Below are positions 1 to 11,150 of a stretch of 64,000 bases of DNA, piece after piece. Positions within the stretch are counted from its first letter, which is position 1. Every line of letters begins with the position of its first letter. Origin of the DNA: Hygrocybe punicea (lineage: Eukaryota; Basidiomycota; Agaricomycetes; Agaricales; Hygrophoraceae). A model generated the notes under the pieces. That model was given only the letters and a program-made list of their open reading frames with translations, was not told where the DNA came from and made no database searches. Made by a program: the position numbers and the translations under genes. The stretch is taken from contig OY744468.1 of assembly GCA_963556145.1 (NCBI GenBank), positions 1,674,001 through 1,738,000 on the forward strand. Reading direction: 5' to 3'.

Positions 1-152
1 ACAAGCCTTGGATATACTTGCCAATTGTTGTAGCAGACCACCCCAGACCAGTATGTGATTGAAATTCAAGCTGCCATTCCAGTATGTACATGCCAAGTAT
101 GATAACAGGCTGATACACTAACTCCATGGCTTGATGGTGATGCTGTGCTGTC

Positions 153-1690
153 ATGATCATCCTGTGGATGGCCAATATGACCTTGGCGGGTGAAAAACAA
201 CAATATGCCATTGCCCTCATCAGGAAGCTCTTTGAGAACATTCCAGATGAGATGACCATTGGCCTCCTATACAACATTGTGTGTCAACTGCACCGCAGCT
301 TCATCAAGAGGGACTTTCTCCCTGAATATGCTAGACTGTCCATGGGTCAGTCCAGGCTGGCCCTCACCTGATTTTGCTGGCCCTGACCCTGGACCTGGGT
401 CATAAGGGCCAGGTCAGGGCCAGGCCAGGTCAGGGTCAGCCCTGGTCAGCCCTGGCCCTCTATCTCAAAAATATGTCCATACATGCTCTCCATTCACAGT
501 ATTATAATCCACATAACAGTCTTCTAATCCACATAGTCATCATTAAAGTCAAAATCTCCAACATATTTCTTCATTATCCCTCCTTCCACATCAAGCCTTT
601 TATCTGTATATGCAGCATGTAGCTTTTGAATTCCTTCATTGGCATTATCGAGGGTCATAGTATATGTGCTCAGCAATATAGGTTCAAGGTGTAGGTATAG
701 CTAGATAGTCATGAGCCATTTTGGTAGCCTCTTATATCATGGAGTTATGAACCTGTTGGGGATCCCAAGGCTAAAAGGATCTCCAACTATGGGAACTAAT
801 TTTTCAAGCCTGGTGTCTTTGGAAATGCTAAAGCATGCATGGTTAGAGTAAGCTAAATGACATACATGTACCTCTGACATCTAAGAGGGCTGGGCCAAGG
901 CCAGGCCAGCCAATCGCCAGGCTGGGGTCAACCCTAGGGCCAGAGGGTCATGACCCTGCCCATGGACAGTCTAGAATACACCAATTGCCTCTCCTTCACA
1001 CTGTCTATCTTTCACACTTATGGGCACCAATGGCCATGTCAAGTGGTATACCACCCTCGCAAATGTGAAGGCTTTGGGTTATCGGATGGGGAGGGCTGTG
1101 AATGATTCTGGAATAAGATCAAGAAGCTCATCCCCATCCTTCAAGTATCAGAGGTATGATTATCATTTTTTTGATGTTGCCTGATCATATTTTTGATTGT
1201 GCCTTTTCCAGTTCCATCAACATTTGTCCATTCTCGGCATGCAGGTATGCCATCTGAGCAAGACATCGCTTGTGAATCTGGGTGACTAGCTGTCACAGAA
1301 ATGGTACCGATGTGAGAAACTGATGCAGCAAGCAGAGTCTAAATTGGAGAGGATTGAGATCTCCACTGAGATCTTGCACCAACAATGGAATCAACAAGTC
1401 CAAGCTCAGACCAAACCAGTGCCACATGAGCATGCATCATGTCCAGTTCTCTCCTGTGACATGTCTTGATCAGCATTATTAGGTCAATCCTGGACTGCTG
1501 GACAACAAGAAGTTGAGGTGATCCTTGTTTTGGAGGATACTCTCAAAAACTGACAGTGATCTGGGTGGCAATTGGAAGATCTGCTTGGTGGTAGCTCTCA
1601 GGTCAATGTTGATGTCATTGATTTGGGGATTCAGCCTTGTGAAGTTCGTGAAAACTGTTCCAGGCTTGTTACATTTTACAACTCTGCAAC
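153..1690 (+). pseudogene. KDZ transposase remnant, 3' half
   Basis: This is a decayed piece of a Kyakuja-Dileera-Zisupton transposase. Translated segments match, in order, the KDZ transposase at 53842-57448: the AGEK...YAIAL block, GLLYNIVCQ (second catalytic Asp replaced by Asn), FLPEY, then after the inserted MITE YGHQWPCQ and GFGLSDGEGCE, and further on KLIPILQV. A 58-bp intron-like gap follows (about 1154-1211). The C-terminal coiled region continues to a stretch ending IDLGIQ near 1640. Several stops, the lost Asp and missing 5' exons make it a pseudogene. The N-terminal CxC cysteine cluster is outside the window or lost. Confidence 0.8.
332..973. mobile_element. hAT-type MITE inside the KDZ remnant
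   Basis: A 642-bp non-coding element with perfect 15-bp terminal inverted repeats (TAGACTGTCCATGGG). It is flanked by an 8-bp target duplication, GAATATGC on the left and GAATACAC on the right, matching at 6 of 8 positions with two transitions. Removing the element plus one duplication makes the KDZ reading frame contiguous (PEY then a Leu/Phe-rich stretch) at the length seen in the intact KDZ copy. The ends are rich in GGCCAGG/CCTGGCC repeats. The 8-bp duplication and the TAG start point to hAT. Confidence 0.75.
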
Positions 1691-2139
1691 CCCAATTCCA
1701 ACTCCATTACCCACCATGACAAATTCTGCTTTACCACACCTTTCTTTTTCGTTCCTGTTTGCCTTTTGTCTTCTTTTGGACATCGTTGTTTATTCTTGTT
1801 CTTGTTCTCTTTTTATCCTTTCTTCTAGAACAATCCAGACTGACCATGGACATATCCCCATGTTACCTTGCTGTATCCGAATAGTCGCCTTGCCAATGGA
1901 TGTCACTTTCATTGTCTTTGCTGTACGATATACTGTCTTCTCAAACTGACGCACAATGGCTATCCTCACCAAACAGTTCATAACCGTGATGATCATCAGT
2001 GTAATAGCAATCATTTTCCTGATCAGTTTCTACATCGTCATGATTTGCCTCTGGAAAAGGCAACCTTCCTTCATTGATAAAACCGACATCCACCTCAACA
2101 ATATACCGACACATAATTGACAATTGCCATTCCCAGATA
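1691..2139. other. non-coding, pyrimidine-rich
   Basis: No gene is supported. The plus strand is pyrimidine-rich and has only short open frames. It runs up to the TA target of the Tc1-like element at 2138-2139 and continues on its far side at 4936, so it was one stretch before that insertion. Confidence 0.5.
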
Positions 2140-4933
2140 AGGTAGGTGTCATCCATAATCTGCAAAGATCATGTGCCAAGCGTGACAGCACCCAATATGG
2201 TCAGAAAGGCTAATAAATGCACTTTTAGAATGATTAGGGATGATTATTACCAAAAGCTTTCCTGAGAACCATAGATATACACATATGTCATGTATATATC
2301 AATTTATTTTCAATAAATATGGCAATTGCTGTGACTAGATCGTTAAACTAGCATAATTCCTTCTGTGGACGCATTGAGATCAATTTCCTCATGCTGCAAA
2401 AAAAGCGCAGAGCTCTATCGTCCATTGCCAATCTCCAGAAATGCAGTAAAACACAAATCTCACGAAGCCAGAGAAGGAACAGGGCCAGAGACTCTGACCA
2501 AGAGAATGTATGCCTTATTTTCCAATCACACAGTATCATATAATGACCAATCGCACAGCTGCCGCCATCTCCACATTCCACTCCTAGACCCTCGCCTAGT
2601 CCCAAAAATCTGCAGACAATGTTCCTGTGTTGCGTCAAAGAAGGTAGCCTAGCCGCAACACCAGACATTGGTCCCGCCTTCGGGAGCTTTTCTATTATCA
2701 CCGAATGCCTCCTGCATCACACAGAGATCAATCAGGATAATGATCCGGTCCCTGAGATGGCTGCTTCAGTGCTGGTAGCCAACCTCAACATGGACTCACT
2801 GGCAGAACCAGACCCAGACATACACCCAAGGGATTTGCCATCTCCAGGACCACTAAAAGGCTACGAGTATAAGCCCTTTCAGCCTCAGCATGAGTCTTGA
2901 ATTCTCTAAGGACACGTATGCACCTCACCGACCCTTTATGACGCAAACGCTGCGCTCGGTGAACTGGGTTTGATTATTCGTCCAAAGCGGAAAAAAGGGG
3001 CAGGATATTTGGACCTGGATCTTGATCTATGGAGCCGAGCCCACCCTAGAAGGGATGGTGTCAATGCTCGGCATGTATACAAATGTCAATTCGAAGACTT
3101 ACGACAATTGGGGGGCATCTGCACTCCAAGCGGCCATTGGGATGGGCCGAGGGCTTCATTGCGCTTGCCATCTTCGAGAACTTTGCCGAGGATACATCGC
3201 CAATCGGAAGATCTTGCCTGTGAATCCATATGGAGACTGGAATGAGTTGTATCTGGTTGACGGGAACCTGTGTAACGAGATCAGCATCTATTTACTATCA
3301 ATTGGAAATCAGATATCAGCAAAAAAACTGATGGATTTCCTCCATCAATCCAATATCAAAGAAAAATATGGAATAGAGAGGAACATCAGCCACAAAACCG
3401 CGTGTCGATACCTCCAAACCCTTGGCTACCGGTACAAAGCAACTCCAAAAGGCCAATATGTGGATGGCCATGAATGGGACGACGTTGTGTACTATCGCGA
3501 GAATGTCTTCTTGCTGCGATGGCGTCAGATTCAACAACGAATGGTGAGATGGGAAAAAAAGGTCGAGGAAACAGCAGGTCCCGGTTGTCGAGTCATAACG
3601 TGGTTTCATGATGAATCAGTATTCTATGCGCATGATCGTCGAAAAAGGGGTTGGTATCATAAGGACGCACCAGCAAAACCCTATGCGAAAGGGGAGGGGG
3701 CTTTGTTGATGGTTGCAGACTAGGTTTCCCAAGATTTTGGTTGGCTTCACTCCCCTGACGACAAAACAGCTCGAAGACTATTTAGACCTGGAAAAAATCG
3801 CGACGGTTACTTCTCGAATGATGAAATACAAGAGCAAGCTGTTGCCGTGATGGACATCCTGAAAGAACACTATCCCCAGTATGATCATGTCCTTGTCTAC
3901 GACAATGCCACAACTCACCTGAAGCGGGTAGATGGTGCTTTATCGGCTTGTCGAATGCCCAAAAACATACCAAAGGAAGGGACTAATTGGAGCATTGAAG
4001 TGACCATGCGAGATCTGGAGACGGGGAAGCCGATCTGTAAGGCAAATGGGAAGTATGAAAAGATCAAGATATGGATGGGAGATGCTCAGCTGCCGAATGG
4101 TGAACCCCAGCTGTTGTACTTCCCCCTGGGACATCCACGCGAAGAAGTATTCAAAGGTATGGCCGTAATTCTGCAAGAACGAGGCTTTGGTGACATGTCG
4201 AAAACTCGCGCTGAATGCAAGGACTTCAAGTGTAAACCAGACATGATCAACTGTTGCTGTCATCAGATTCTTTACAATCAGCCGGACTTCGCCAACATTG
4301 AGTCGGTTCTTGAGGGCCTGTGCAGAGCGCGTGGTGTTGAAGTCTTATTCCTTCCAAAGTTCCACTGCGAATTAAATTTCATTGAGCAGTGTTGGGGATG
4401 GGCAAAGTGTGTGTATCATACTTACCCTGAGTCATCCAGAGAAGACCATCTCCAGGTGAATGTGCTGACAGTGCTGGAATCGATCCCATTGGACATGATG
4501 TGCAGATTTGCAAATCGGTCAATGCGATTTATGGATGCCTATAGTTGGGGGCTGAACGGGAGACAAGCGGCATGGGCATCGAGAAAGTACCGTGGGCATC
4601 GTGTTCTACCAGCAGACATCATGGAAGAGTTAGGGAAGGAGGGAATCATGTAGACCTCAAAGACCTCGTGTTAATTCACAAAAGTGATCCGCAGAGATAG
4701 CACTCAAAAACTTGCACATCAATAAGCTCATCACAGACTTCACCAATTGCTACAAAAATTGGGGATATAACCCTCAGTAATATCTAAAACATTCCACAGG
4801 GAGCCAATTTTTTAATTTCCTCCAAGATGTTCTGCAAAATGACTTCCCGACACCCTCTGTCCTCATTTGGTCATGTGTGTGACAAAAATCATCACATCAT
4901 GTGATCTTTGCAGATTATGGATGACACCTACCT
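2140..4933 (+). mobile_element. Tc1/mariner-like DNA transposon, nearly intact
   Basis: A 2794-bp element bounded by perfect 32-bp terminal inverted repeats (2140-2171 starting AGGTAGGTGTCATCC; reverse complement 4902-4933). It is flanked on both sides by TA (2138-2139 and 4934-4935), the target duplication of the Tc1/mariner/IS630 superfamily. It contains one transposase gene, described separately, and no other convincing gene. Perfect repeats together with a single coding lesion suggest a fairly young copy. Confidence 0.9.
3022..4653 (+). pseudogene. Tc1/IS630-like DDE transposase, one nonsense codon
   Basis: This would catalyse cut-and-paste transposition of the 2140-4933 element. The frame is open from 3022 to the stop at 4651-4653 except for one TAG at 3721-3723. 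The catalytic acidic residues lie on both sides: Asp in FHDES (3610-3612), Asp in VYDNATTH (3901-3903) and Glu in NFIEQCWG (4384-4386). The first ATG in frame is at 3055, but the block with MGRGLHC and LPVNPYGDWN looks like the middle of an N-terminal domain, so an upstream exon is likely; the open frame at 2619-2900 is a candidate. If the TAG is the only lesion the gene died recently. Confidence 0.8.
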
Positions 4934-4935
4934 TA

Positions 4936-6157
4936 TATGGTTTCTACTTTTGTATTCCATGCCTACCATTATCTTCCCTGATTATCCGATGAGATTCCTC
5001 ACCTGCACGCATGCCCTGAACAATCCTCAATCACAAGACATTTCACTGGTCCTTCCAATCTAATCATCACCAAAGCACATTCTTTCAGACTTCGACCACA
5101 GACCATACGACTCCCCAAACAGTGAACCAACCCCTATCATATATTGTTCACATGACATCGCTTCATTGCAGTACCTGACAACTTGTTCCCACAGCTTTTC
5201 ATCTGTGCCATGACTTGAAACCTGGACCCATGTTCATTTATCCTTTTCCATCCGTAACCTTGATACCTCCCACACTCGTTTACAACAATACCCTTTCTTG
5301 GATGAATACCAACATCAGGTGGAATGCATTGTTCCACAGACAGGACAAGATATCACTCCTTGATATGTCATTGATACAGACATCGTCGTCCAGTACAGCT
5401 TATGCTGTTCGCATGTCTGACCTCGACTAGCCGACTGTCTTAGTTGGTTTTTCCTCCATACATTCCTTTGTTTTCTTTCATACCAACCTTGCCGCTTTAT
5501 CCACACTACCTCAAGACACTCTCTTCACCAATCCCACACTCGACGATACCCCTCTTCAACCCAACTGTACAACGCACTTGCCCGTTACAGCAAGTATAGA
5601 TCCCGAATTGGCAATTCTGCATGTCACATGATCCGATGACAAATCATCCGAGTCATCCGGACCTCTTCTATTCTCAATGACACCTGGGCCTCCAGTTGGA
5701 TTGTGAGAACATCAACATGAGGACGCCTCATGTACGCCTCATGGTGAACACATGGTAGAGTTGGACATGTTGTGGCTTCATGGTTGTATTTCTATTTACC
5801 TCCCCTCAAGACCAGTCACTATATATACTGTTCTTGTTGTTGGTTCGGACTTTTTCTTCTTTTCCTTTCTTTACGTTTAGTCTGGTTCTTGGGGCAGACC
5901 CCCTTGTTTTGGGTAACCCCCACGGCTTGCAATGACATTAGACCATGACCCCCCACTTGTAGCAGTGTTGTCTTAGTTGTAAGCAACAGTGAAAACTGCT
6001 CTTCTCTCCTCTGGAAACCGCCCCCTAGTTGATTGTTGCTGGAGCCCGCTGCAGAAGCGATCCATAACAGTTTGTACTATTGCTTTACTATTGAATTGAG
6101 TCAGCTCTTAAATCACAATACAGTCTGATATTTAATAACTTTGCTAGCTGACATTTC
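4936..6157. other. non-coding; possible solo-LTR-like stretch near its end
   Basis: No gene is supported. The part from 5702 (TGTGAGAACATC...) to 6069 (...CCATAACA) starts with TG and ends with CA. It has a TATA-like stretch at about 5819-5828 followed by pyrimidine-rich sequence, as fungal LTRs often do. No flanking 4-6 bp duplication is visible and no reverse transcriptase is nearby, so an LTR call stays weak. Confidence 0.3.
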
Positions 6158-6526
6158 ACCAGATTCAGCAAGATATTACCAACTCACTTGGTATCCCTGA
6201 AAATGAGATCACCCAAATGACTTGGGGATAGCTGAATCAGCCTGAGATATATCCTGGCCCAACTGAGAGGGTTCATTCAGGCTGAATTTCTCCCAATATA
6301 TCCTGGCCCAACTGGGATGGTTCAGGCTGATGTTCCCAGGATATATCCTGGGCCAACTGAGATGGTTTAGGCTGGTGCTGCCAGGCTATGTCCTGGCCTA
6401 ACTGGGATGATTCAGGCTGGTGTTTCCAGGATATATTATGGGCCAACTGAGATGGTCTGGGCTGATGATATCAGGATACATCCTGGCTCAACTGAGATTA
6501 TTGAGTCAGGATATATCCTGGGCCAA
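6158..6526 (+). repeat. palindrome-bearing satellite-like repeat, copy 1
   Basis: It begins with CACCAGATTCAGCAAGATAT and a short lead block, then carries degenerate tandem units of roughly 50 bp, each with the 14-bp perfect palindrome CAGGATATATCCTG or a variant, followed by CCAACTGAGATGGT and AGGCTG. The same head and units recur at 29598-30018 (same strand), 35318-35713 and 63226-63646 (opposite strand), so it is a dispersed repeat family with a fixed head. Confidence 0.8.
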
Positions 6527-8240
6527 CCTACAACTCAGACTGGTTGCACATTCAATATGACTGTCAAGTTCAGACCAATACTATCCATCCTGATTGTACT
6601 CCTGCTATAGATCATCCCCCACAATTGACTAAAATAGAATATGTGCAAGCAGATAGCTTCTTTTCAAAGCTAATCATATGAGCTTGGAGTTTCTTGAGAG
6701 ATTCTTTTTGTCAGCCAATGATGGTTAGTGCAGTGTTCATATGCACTTCAGGCTACCCCTAAGCCTGGGCAACTAGTTTCAACTCACTCCTAGTACTGAA
6801 CCATCTACATGTTGGTACAAGTACTGGGCAGCCCTGGGACAAAACCATCATCCCTGGGACCATATATTGGGACATCTTGTTGTCCCTGGTCTAGTATATG
6901 GGATGGCCCATGGGATGACATTTGGTGTTGTGGCCCCATGGGACATCCCTACCAGAGGAGGTGTCTGGGGGCATTTGGGACGCCCCTTCCATAGGTATTT
7001 AATAGAAAACTCAGAATGATGATAGCATCTAGTTACGAGTCCCTATAAGGGAATCGTTCTATATGGTGGATTTTTCAACTCAGGGTCACACTCTAATTTG
7101 CCAAGCCGTGGGAACAATTGTTGCAAACTGTGGGAACAATTTTGAAGCTCTGTGAATAAATTTGAAACCATGTGACTGCTGACTTTGTAACTGTGAGAAT
7201 TTGTTGTCTCAAATGAGCAAGAACAATAAGGTCACCAGATTAAAGGTGCCAAGTTGGGAAAGTGTAGTCCACTGCTAAGTCGACTTCATGACAATAATCA
7301 TATTCTTTGTTGGTGTAATGTGCACATTATGACATATGGATGAGTTGAAAACCTGTCTGAACAGTACTGAGAGTTCTGTATTGTCCAACTAGTATCTCTG
7401 CTGTATTCTGAGGAATTGCCAGTGCAATATAGACTGAATGAACCAGATATGATAACTTTGTCTACAGATACATATAATAGCTATGTACATTGGAATCACA
7501 AGGAACAGGTTGAATACCGGTTTAACCGGCTGGTTCATCATTTTCGGCACAAAGTGTTTTGCAGATGTCCCTACCTGAATTCGGGGCATTGCAATTGCAC
7601 AAACAATAGCAGAAACAAAAGTCTGGACAGTTGTTGGATGTGCATTATGTGCCACATTTGACATCCCATATTGAAGCAGAGAAAGTGCAAGCAGAACTAT
7701 CAACATTGAGAAACTATGGAGTTCATACATTGGTACCCCAGATGCTGTTTCAATGTATTCATTGAATGGGCTCATAAGGGTGAGGTTTATAATTTGTTGA
7801 TATTTTATCAAAGGACACGAAAATAGTACAATAAATGCAGTCAACTGCATAATGATTCAAGATCAAGACAAAAGGACAAGGAACATAATTAGTTCAAGAG
7901 AAGCTCCAATCAGGCCAGAACAAACTAATATGATGGGAAAGCAATTATTAAATAGCAAAGCATCATATTTATGGCAGGATGGGAAGAAGTGAAGGTTGGG
8001 CCAAGATACAATCCAATGGTATCAATGCAGGAACATAGCAACATAGGCTTCTCAGTACAGCAGTGAATTTCGTTATCAATTTAGATATAAAGGAGTAAAT
8101 ATGCTTGTTGCACCTGCAGATTTCGTCCAGTGAATATGACACGTCTATGAACAAAAGGTTATGCATCACATATGAGAAGTAAAGGTAGTTTGATTGAATT
8201 TGTACAATGAATTGTAATTCAGTTTCATGGACCACAAACC
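6527..8240. other. unassigned sequence between repeats
   Basis: Mostly AT-rich with no recognised gene. Positions 6820-6990 hold short repeats of the type CCTGGGAC / GGGACATC, resembling the internal repeats of the KDZ terminal repeats at 52.7-53.3 kb. Around 7090-7200 there is a loose repeat of TGTGGGAACAATTT. Confidence 0.4.
7389..7850 (-). CDS. hypothetical 153-residue hydrophobic ORF
   Basis: An uninterrupted frame with three or four hydrophobic stretches that could span membranes (residues about 5-25, 45-65, 75-95, 115-130). I recognise no family. There is no intron, conserved motif or neighbour to support it, and the opposite strand is also partly open, so it may be a chance ORF in AT-rich DNA. 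Confidence 0.2.
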   Translation of the reverse strand: MQLTAFIVLFSCPLIKYQQIINLTLMSPFNEYIETASGVPMYELHSFSMLIVLLALSLLQYGMSNVAHNAHPTTVQTFVSAIVCAIAMPRIQVGTSAKHFVPKMMNQPVKPVFNLFLVIPMYIAIICICRQSYHIWFIQSILHWQFLRIQQRY

Positions 8241-8300
8241 AAACATATTGGACATGTTCGGTGTGTTTGGTCAATGTGTTTGGTCAATATGTTCAGGTTA
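8241..8300. promoter_or_regulatory. isolated copy of the GAACATGTTC-array motif
   Basis: The stretch ACATGTTCGGTGTGTTTGGTC and two following GTGTTTGGTCAAT repeats closely match the core of the 82-bp units at 15341-15880. It lies just left of the MITE and gene A, i.e. at the left edge of the four-gene block. Function is inferred only from resemblance. Confidence 0.4.
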
Positions 8301-8669
8301 CTATTGTCATATGTGATCAGTACACATTGAACATTGGATATAGTTAGCTATCCAGTGATGATACAAAGAGAATATGCAAACATTAAATCTGGATTATAGG
8401 TAGATAATGGATTTTCAATAGCTCATTCTCATCTTTTCAGCAAAAAGGCACATCTCTTGCATATTGTGGATCCTCAAATTGCAGAGTCACAGTCTAACAA
8501 TGATTGAAGAATACAATATCTGGACATGTCACATATGTGTCATCAATGCTTGATGCTTGAATCAATAGCCAAATTTCAATTACAGTATATAGAAGACATA
8601 TTTCATAGTAAATTGATGTATTCAGAATGGTTCCATGTATCATCGTGATTTACAACTTTCAATAGTTTA

Positions 8670-9214
8670 CCGTCGTTTTACTATCTGATGGCAGTAACTG
8701 CACCTTTTTGAATCAATTGAGAATTTTGAATTTTGGGTGCTGTGTTTTGTATCTCATGAAATACTGCTTGGATCAAGATGGTTGATTCTGGTTGTATTTC
8801 GAGCCTAATGACAGACAAACATAGTACAGATGCAATAACGGCTCAAAGGACAAAAACAGAGAAGAATATGGTATATGTACTTCTAGGCCTTGAAAAGATG
8901 AACAACCTTCTCCCTCCAGTCTTCTTCATATGAGCTCTTTCGATGTCATAACTTGACAGTATCATTTTGGGTGTCAAAAAGTACTGGTCTACCTTTTTAT
9001 TTCATCAACAACTCACCATATCCTAAATATTGTCCAAATGTAATTACAGGAGTAGATAGTCCTCAAGATATAGTACAACTTTCCCTGTATAACCATCTTA
9101 ATCCAAATAGTATTTCATGAGATACAATACACAGCACCCAAAATTCTACCAAGTCCAAAATTCTCAATTGATTCAAAACAGTGCAGTTGCTGCCATCAGA
9201 TAGCAAAACAGCTG
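8670..9214. mobile_element. foldback MITE of Tc1/mariner type
   Basis: A 545-bp element whose two arms (about 8670-8785 and 9095-9214) are imperfect inverted copies sharing CTATCTGATGGCAG and AACTGCAC, then AATTTTGGGTGCTGTGT. It is flanked by TA at 8668-8669 and 9215-9216. The right terminus CAGCTGTTTT is identical over its first 10 bp to the terminus of the autonomous Tc1-like element at 43016-46140, suggesting mobilisation by that family. It is non-coding and ends 38 bp from the 3' end of gene A. Confidence 0.75.
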
Positions 9215-9252
9215 TAACATATCAACAGTTTGAGTACATACAATATTATACA

Positions 9253-10706
9253 TTAGCATCGGTCGATATTCATATTATTGAGGCGTCGCCTTGTTTCCAC
9301 AACACCCTCTGCATCATTACCCTCTTCCACATACCCAACATGCCGTTTGATGGCTATTTTGCGCTGTGTAGTTGGTGTAGGCAAAGCTGTCTTGTTGCGA
9401 ATCATAGTTGCTTCCTGAGAATATACATCAGTATTCGTTTAATTCTTGATGTATTGAAGTGTTACCTCTGTGAAGTCACTGTCTACCAGTGCCAATGACT
9501 GTAGATTCAGAATCATCTTGAATTTATCCTTCTTTACCGGAACTGCCGATATTGTAAACTGAACCTCCACTATATCACCAATTCTAAAGCAAGTTGGGTT
9601 TGTTGGAATGAAGCTAATAAATATTTCCATCAGTAGGGATGTGATCCCAATTCATCGTCACTCACCAATGTCGATTTCTATCAGACTTCAACTTGTAATA
9701 AAGTACGCAATTGTCCTGGCCATGAAAGTAGTGGGAATTCGCAAGTGAGGTTAATATGCCTTTTGGATTGATGGCATGCTCGAATGGAATGTGAGGGGAA
9801 GAGTTGTCGTGTCAGCGATCAGTGAAATATTGGGTTCCTATTGCGAGTGCCATGTAATCCATGTATGTAGAAGGCGTAAAAGCTTGCTTTGCTTTATCAG
9901 GAAATTGACGAGCCAGTTTCTGGTGCAGAATCCGAAGGTTATCGATATAGGATAGAAAGCCCATTGTATCAAGGCCAGTTACAACTATGCTTTTACGTAT
10001 GAAGGGTGTTTGGTGTTCCGGTTGACTATTAAAGTGGTTCATCAGAATGGTATTCAAGGAATTGATACGAATTTAGCACATACCTGGTTGTTATAGGTGG
10101 AAGATCTTTCGCCACCAAAATCGCTTGCAAACTTAATACCAATTCTTGATGTTCGGATTCATCATTGGTTGGAAGTGTAAACTTCCAGCAATTTGAAGAG
10201 TCGACATGCACAATATTGACATTTGACATCTGGCAATGCGGTCAATATGATATACCTTTTCAAATCCAATGACTTACATTTGTGGCCTTCGCAAGCTGAC
10301 TTTCATCATCATCTAAGCGTGCAGATATGATTTCCTGCAGATGTTCAGCTGTCAATTTGGTGTCAAATACTAGCCAGTATATATATGGTGGATATTGCTA
10401 ACATGCACCCTTGAAGTTGTAATAGTTGTCCATCACGTACAAAGCAGTGGTGAGATGTATATTGCATGGCACAATTTCGTCCACTTCATGGATTATATCT
10501 TCCGCCATCATCTTCACACCGATCATATCCATATTAGCTTTTGATGTCCATGTGATGATAGCTTTCAGGATCCTTGAATATTGAAGTTTGCGTCATTTTG
10601 CATAATACGGATCCTTTCCATTTCTTTCAAATGCCGCATATAATGTTGGTTGCCAGCTGTCTGGTTTGGATATGGTATAGTCAAGCATATACTCTAGCTT
10701 TTCCAT
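9253..10706 (-). pseudogene. gene A: unknown Agaricomycete family, two nonsense codons
   Basis: A six-exon gene: 10706-10409, 10369-10278, 10229-10084, 10025-9666, 9613-9466 and 9414-9253. All junctions have GT/AG and keep frame, giving 402 codons. Two in-frame TGA codons lie at 10595-10593 and 9814-9812. Both sit where an Arg CGA would be natural, next to an existing Arg codon (before RKLQY and after TDR). The C-terminal half carries GDIVEVQFT...LQSLALVD, a pattern I recall from a multicopy mushroom-only family of unknown function. The last exon is basic. It is transcribed away from gene B. No enzymatic motif is visible. The splice model is inferred; the two stops are seen directly. Confidence 0.65.
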
Positions 10707-11150
10707 ATTAATTCTGCATCACAGGATATGTATGCACAGCATTGGAATTAACCCCTATCCATCATTCATCAATATCTGTTAGTATACCCCATGTTGCTTA
10801 ATTTGGCATTATGCAATTTTGTTTCATGAATACTCCTTTTTATTTAGTCTCCATTCCTAACTTTAATTGAGCTTGTCAACAATTCATGAAACCTACCAGT
10901 ATAAACTTGTGGCGAATATCATGTGGACAGTCATCCATTTTTCATGCATACCTTTGCGCTTTGCATGGAGTACATGGCCCAAGAAGCCTCGTTTCGTATA
11001 TGAGCATGTGCCAATGGTGGATCCTCTGATGTTATTGTTGAAGTTTTGGATTCACCGATTCATCTTAAATTCATATCTTATTGTTTTTGAGTGATTTAAA
11101 TCGTGAGTGAAGATGATATCCACCATTCCATCAACTTTGACCGCTCTCCA
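10707..11150. promoter_or_regulatory. intergenic region between divergent genes A and B
   Basis: A 444-bp AT-rich spacer between the start codons of A (minus) and B (plus). It must hold both promoters if the gene models are right. I see no clear TATA pair or repeated motif in it. Confidence 0.4.

Noticed and set aside
2348..2900. Independent genes on either strand inside the Tc1 element
   Set aside because: Better explained as the 5' part of the transposase gene; no separate motif.
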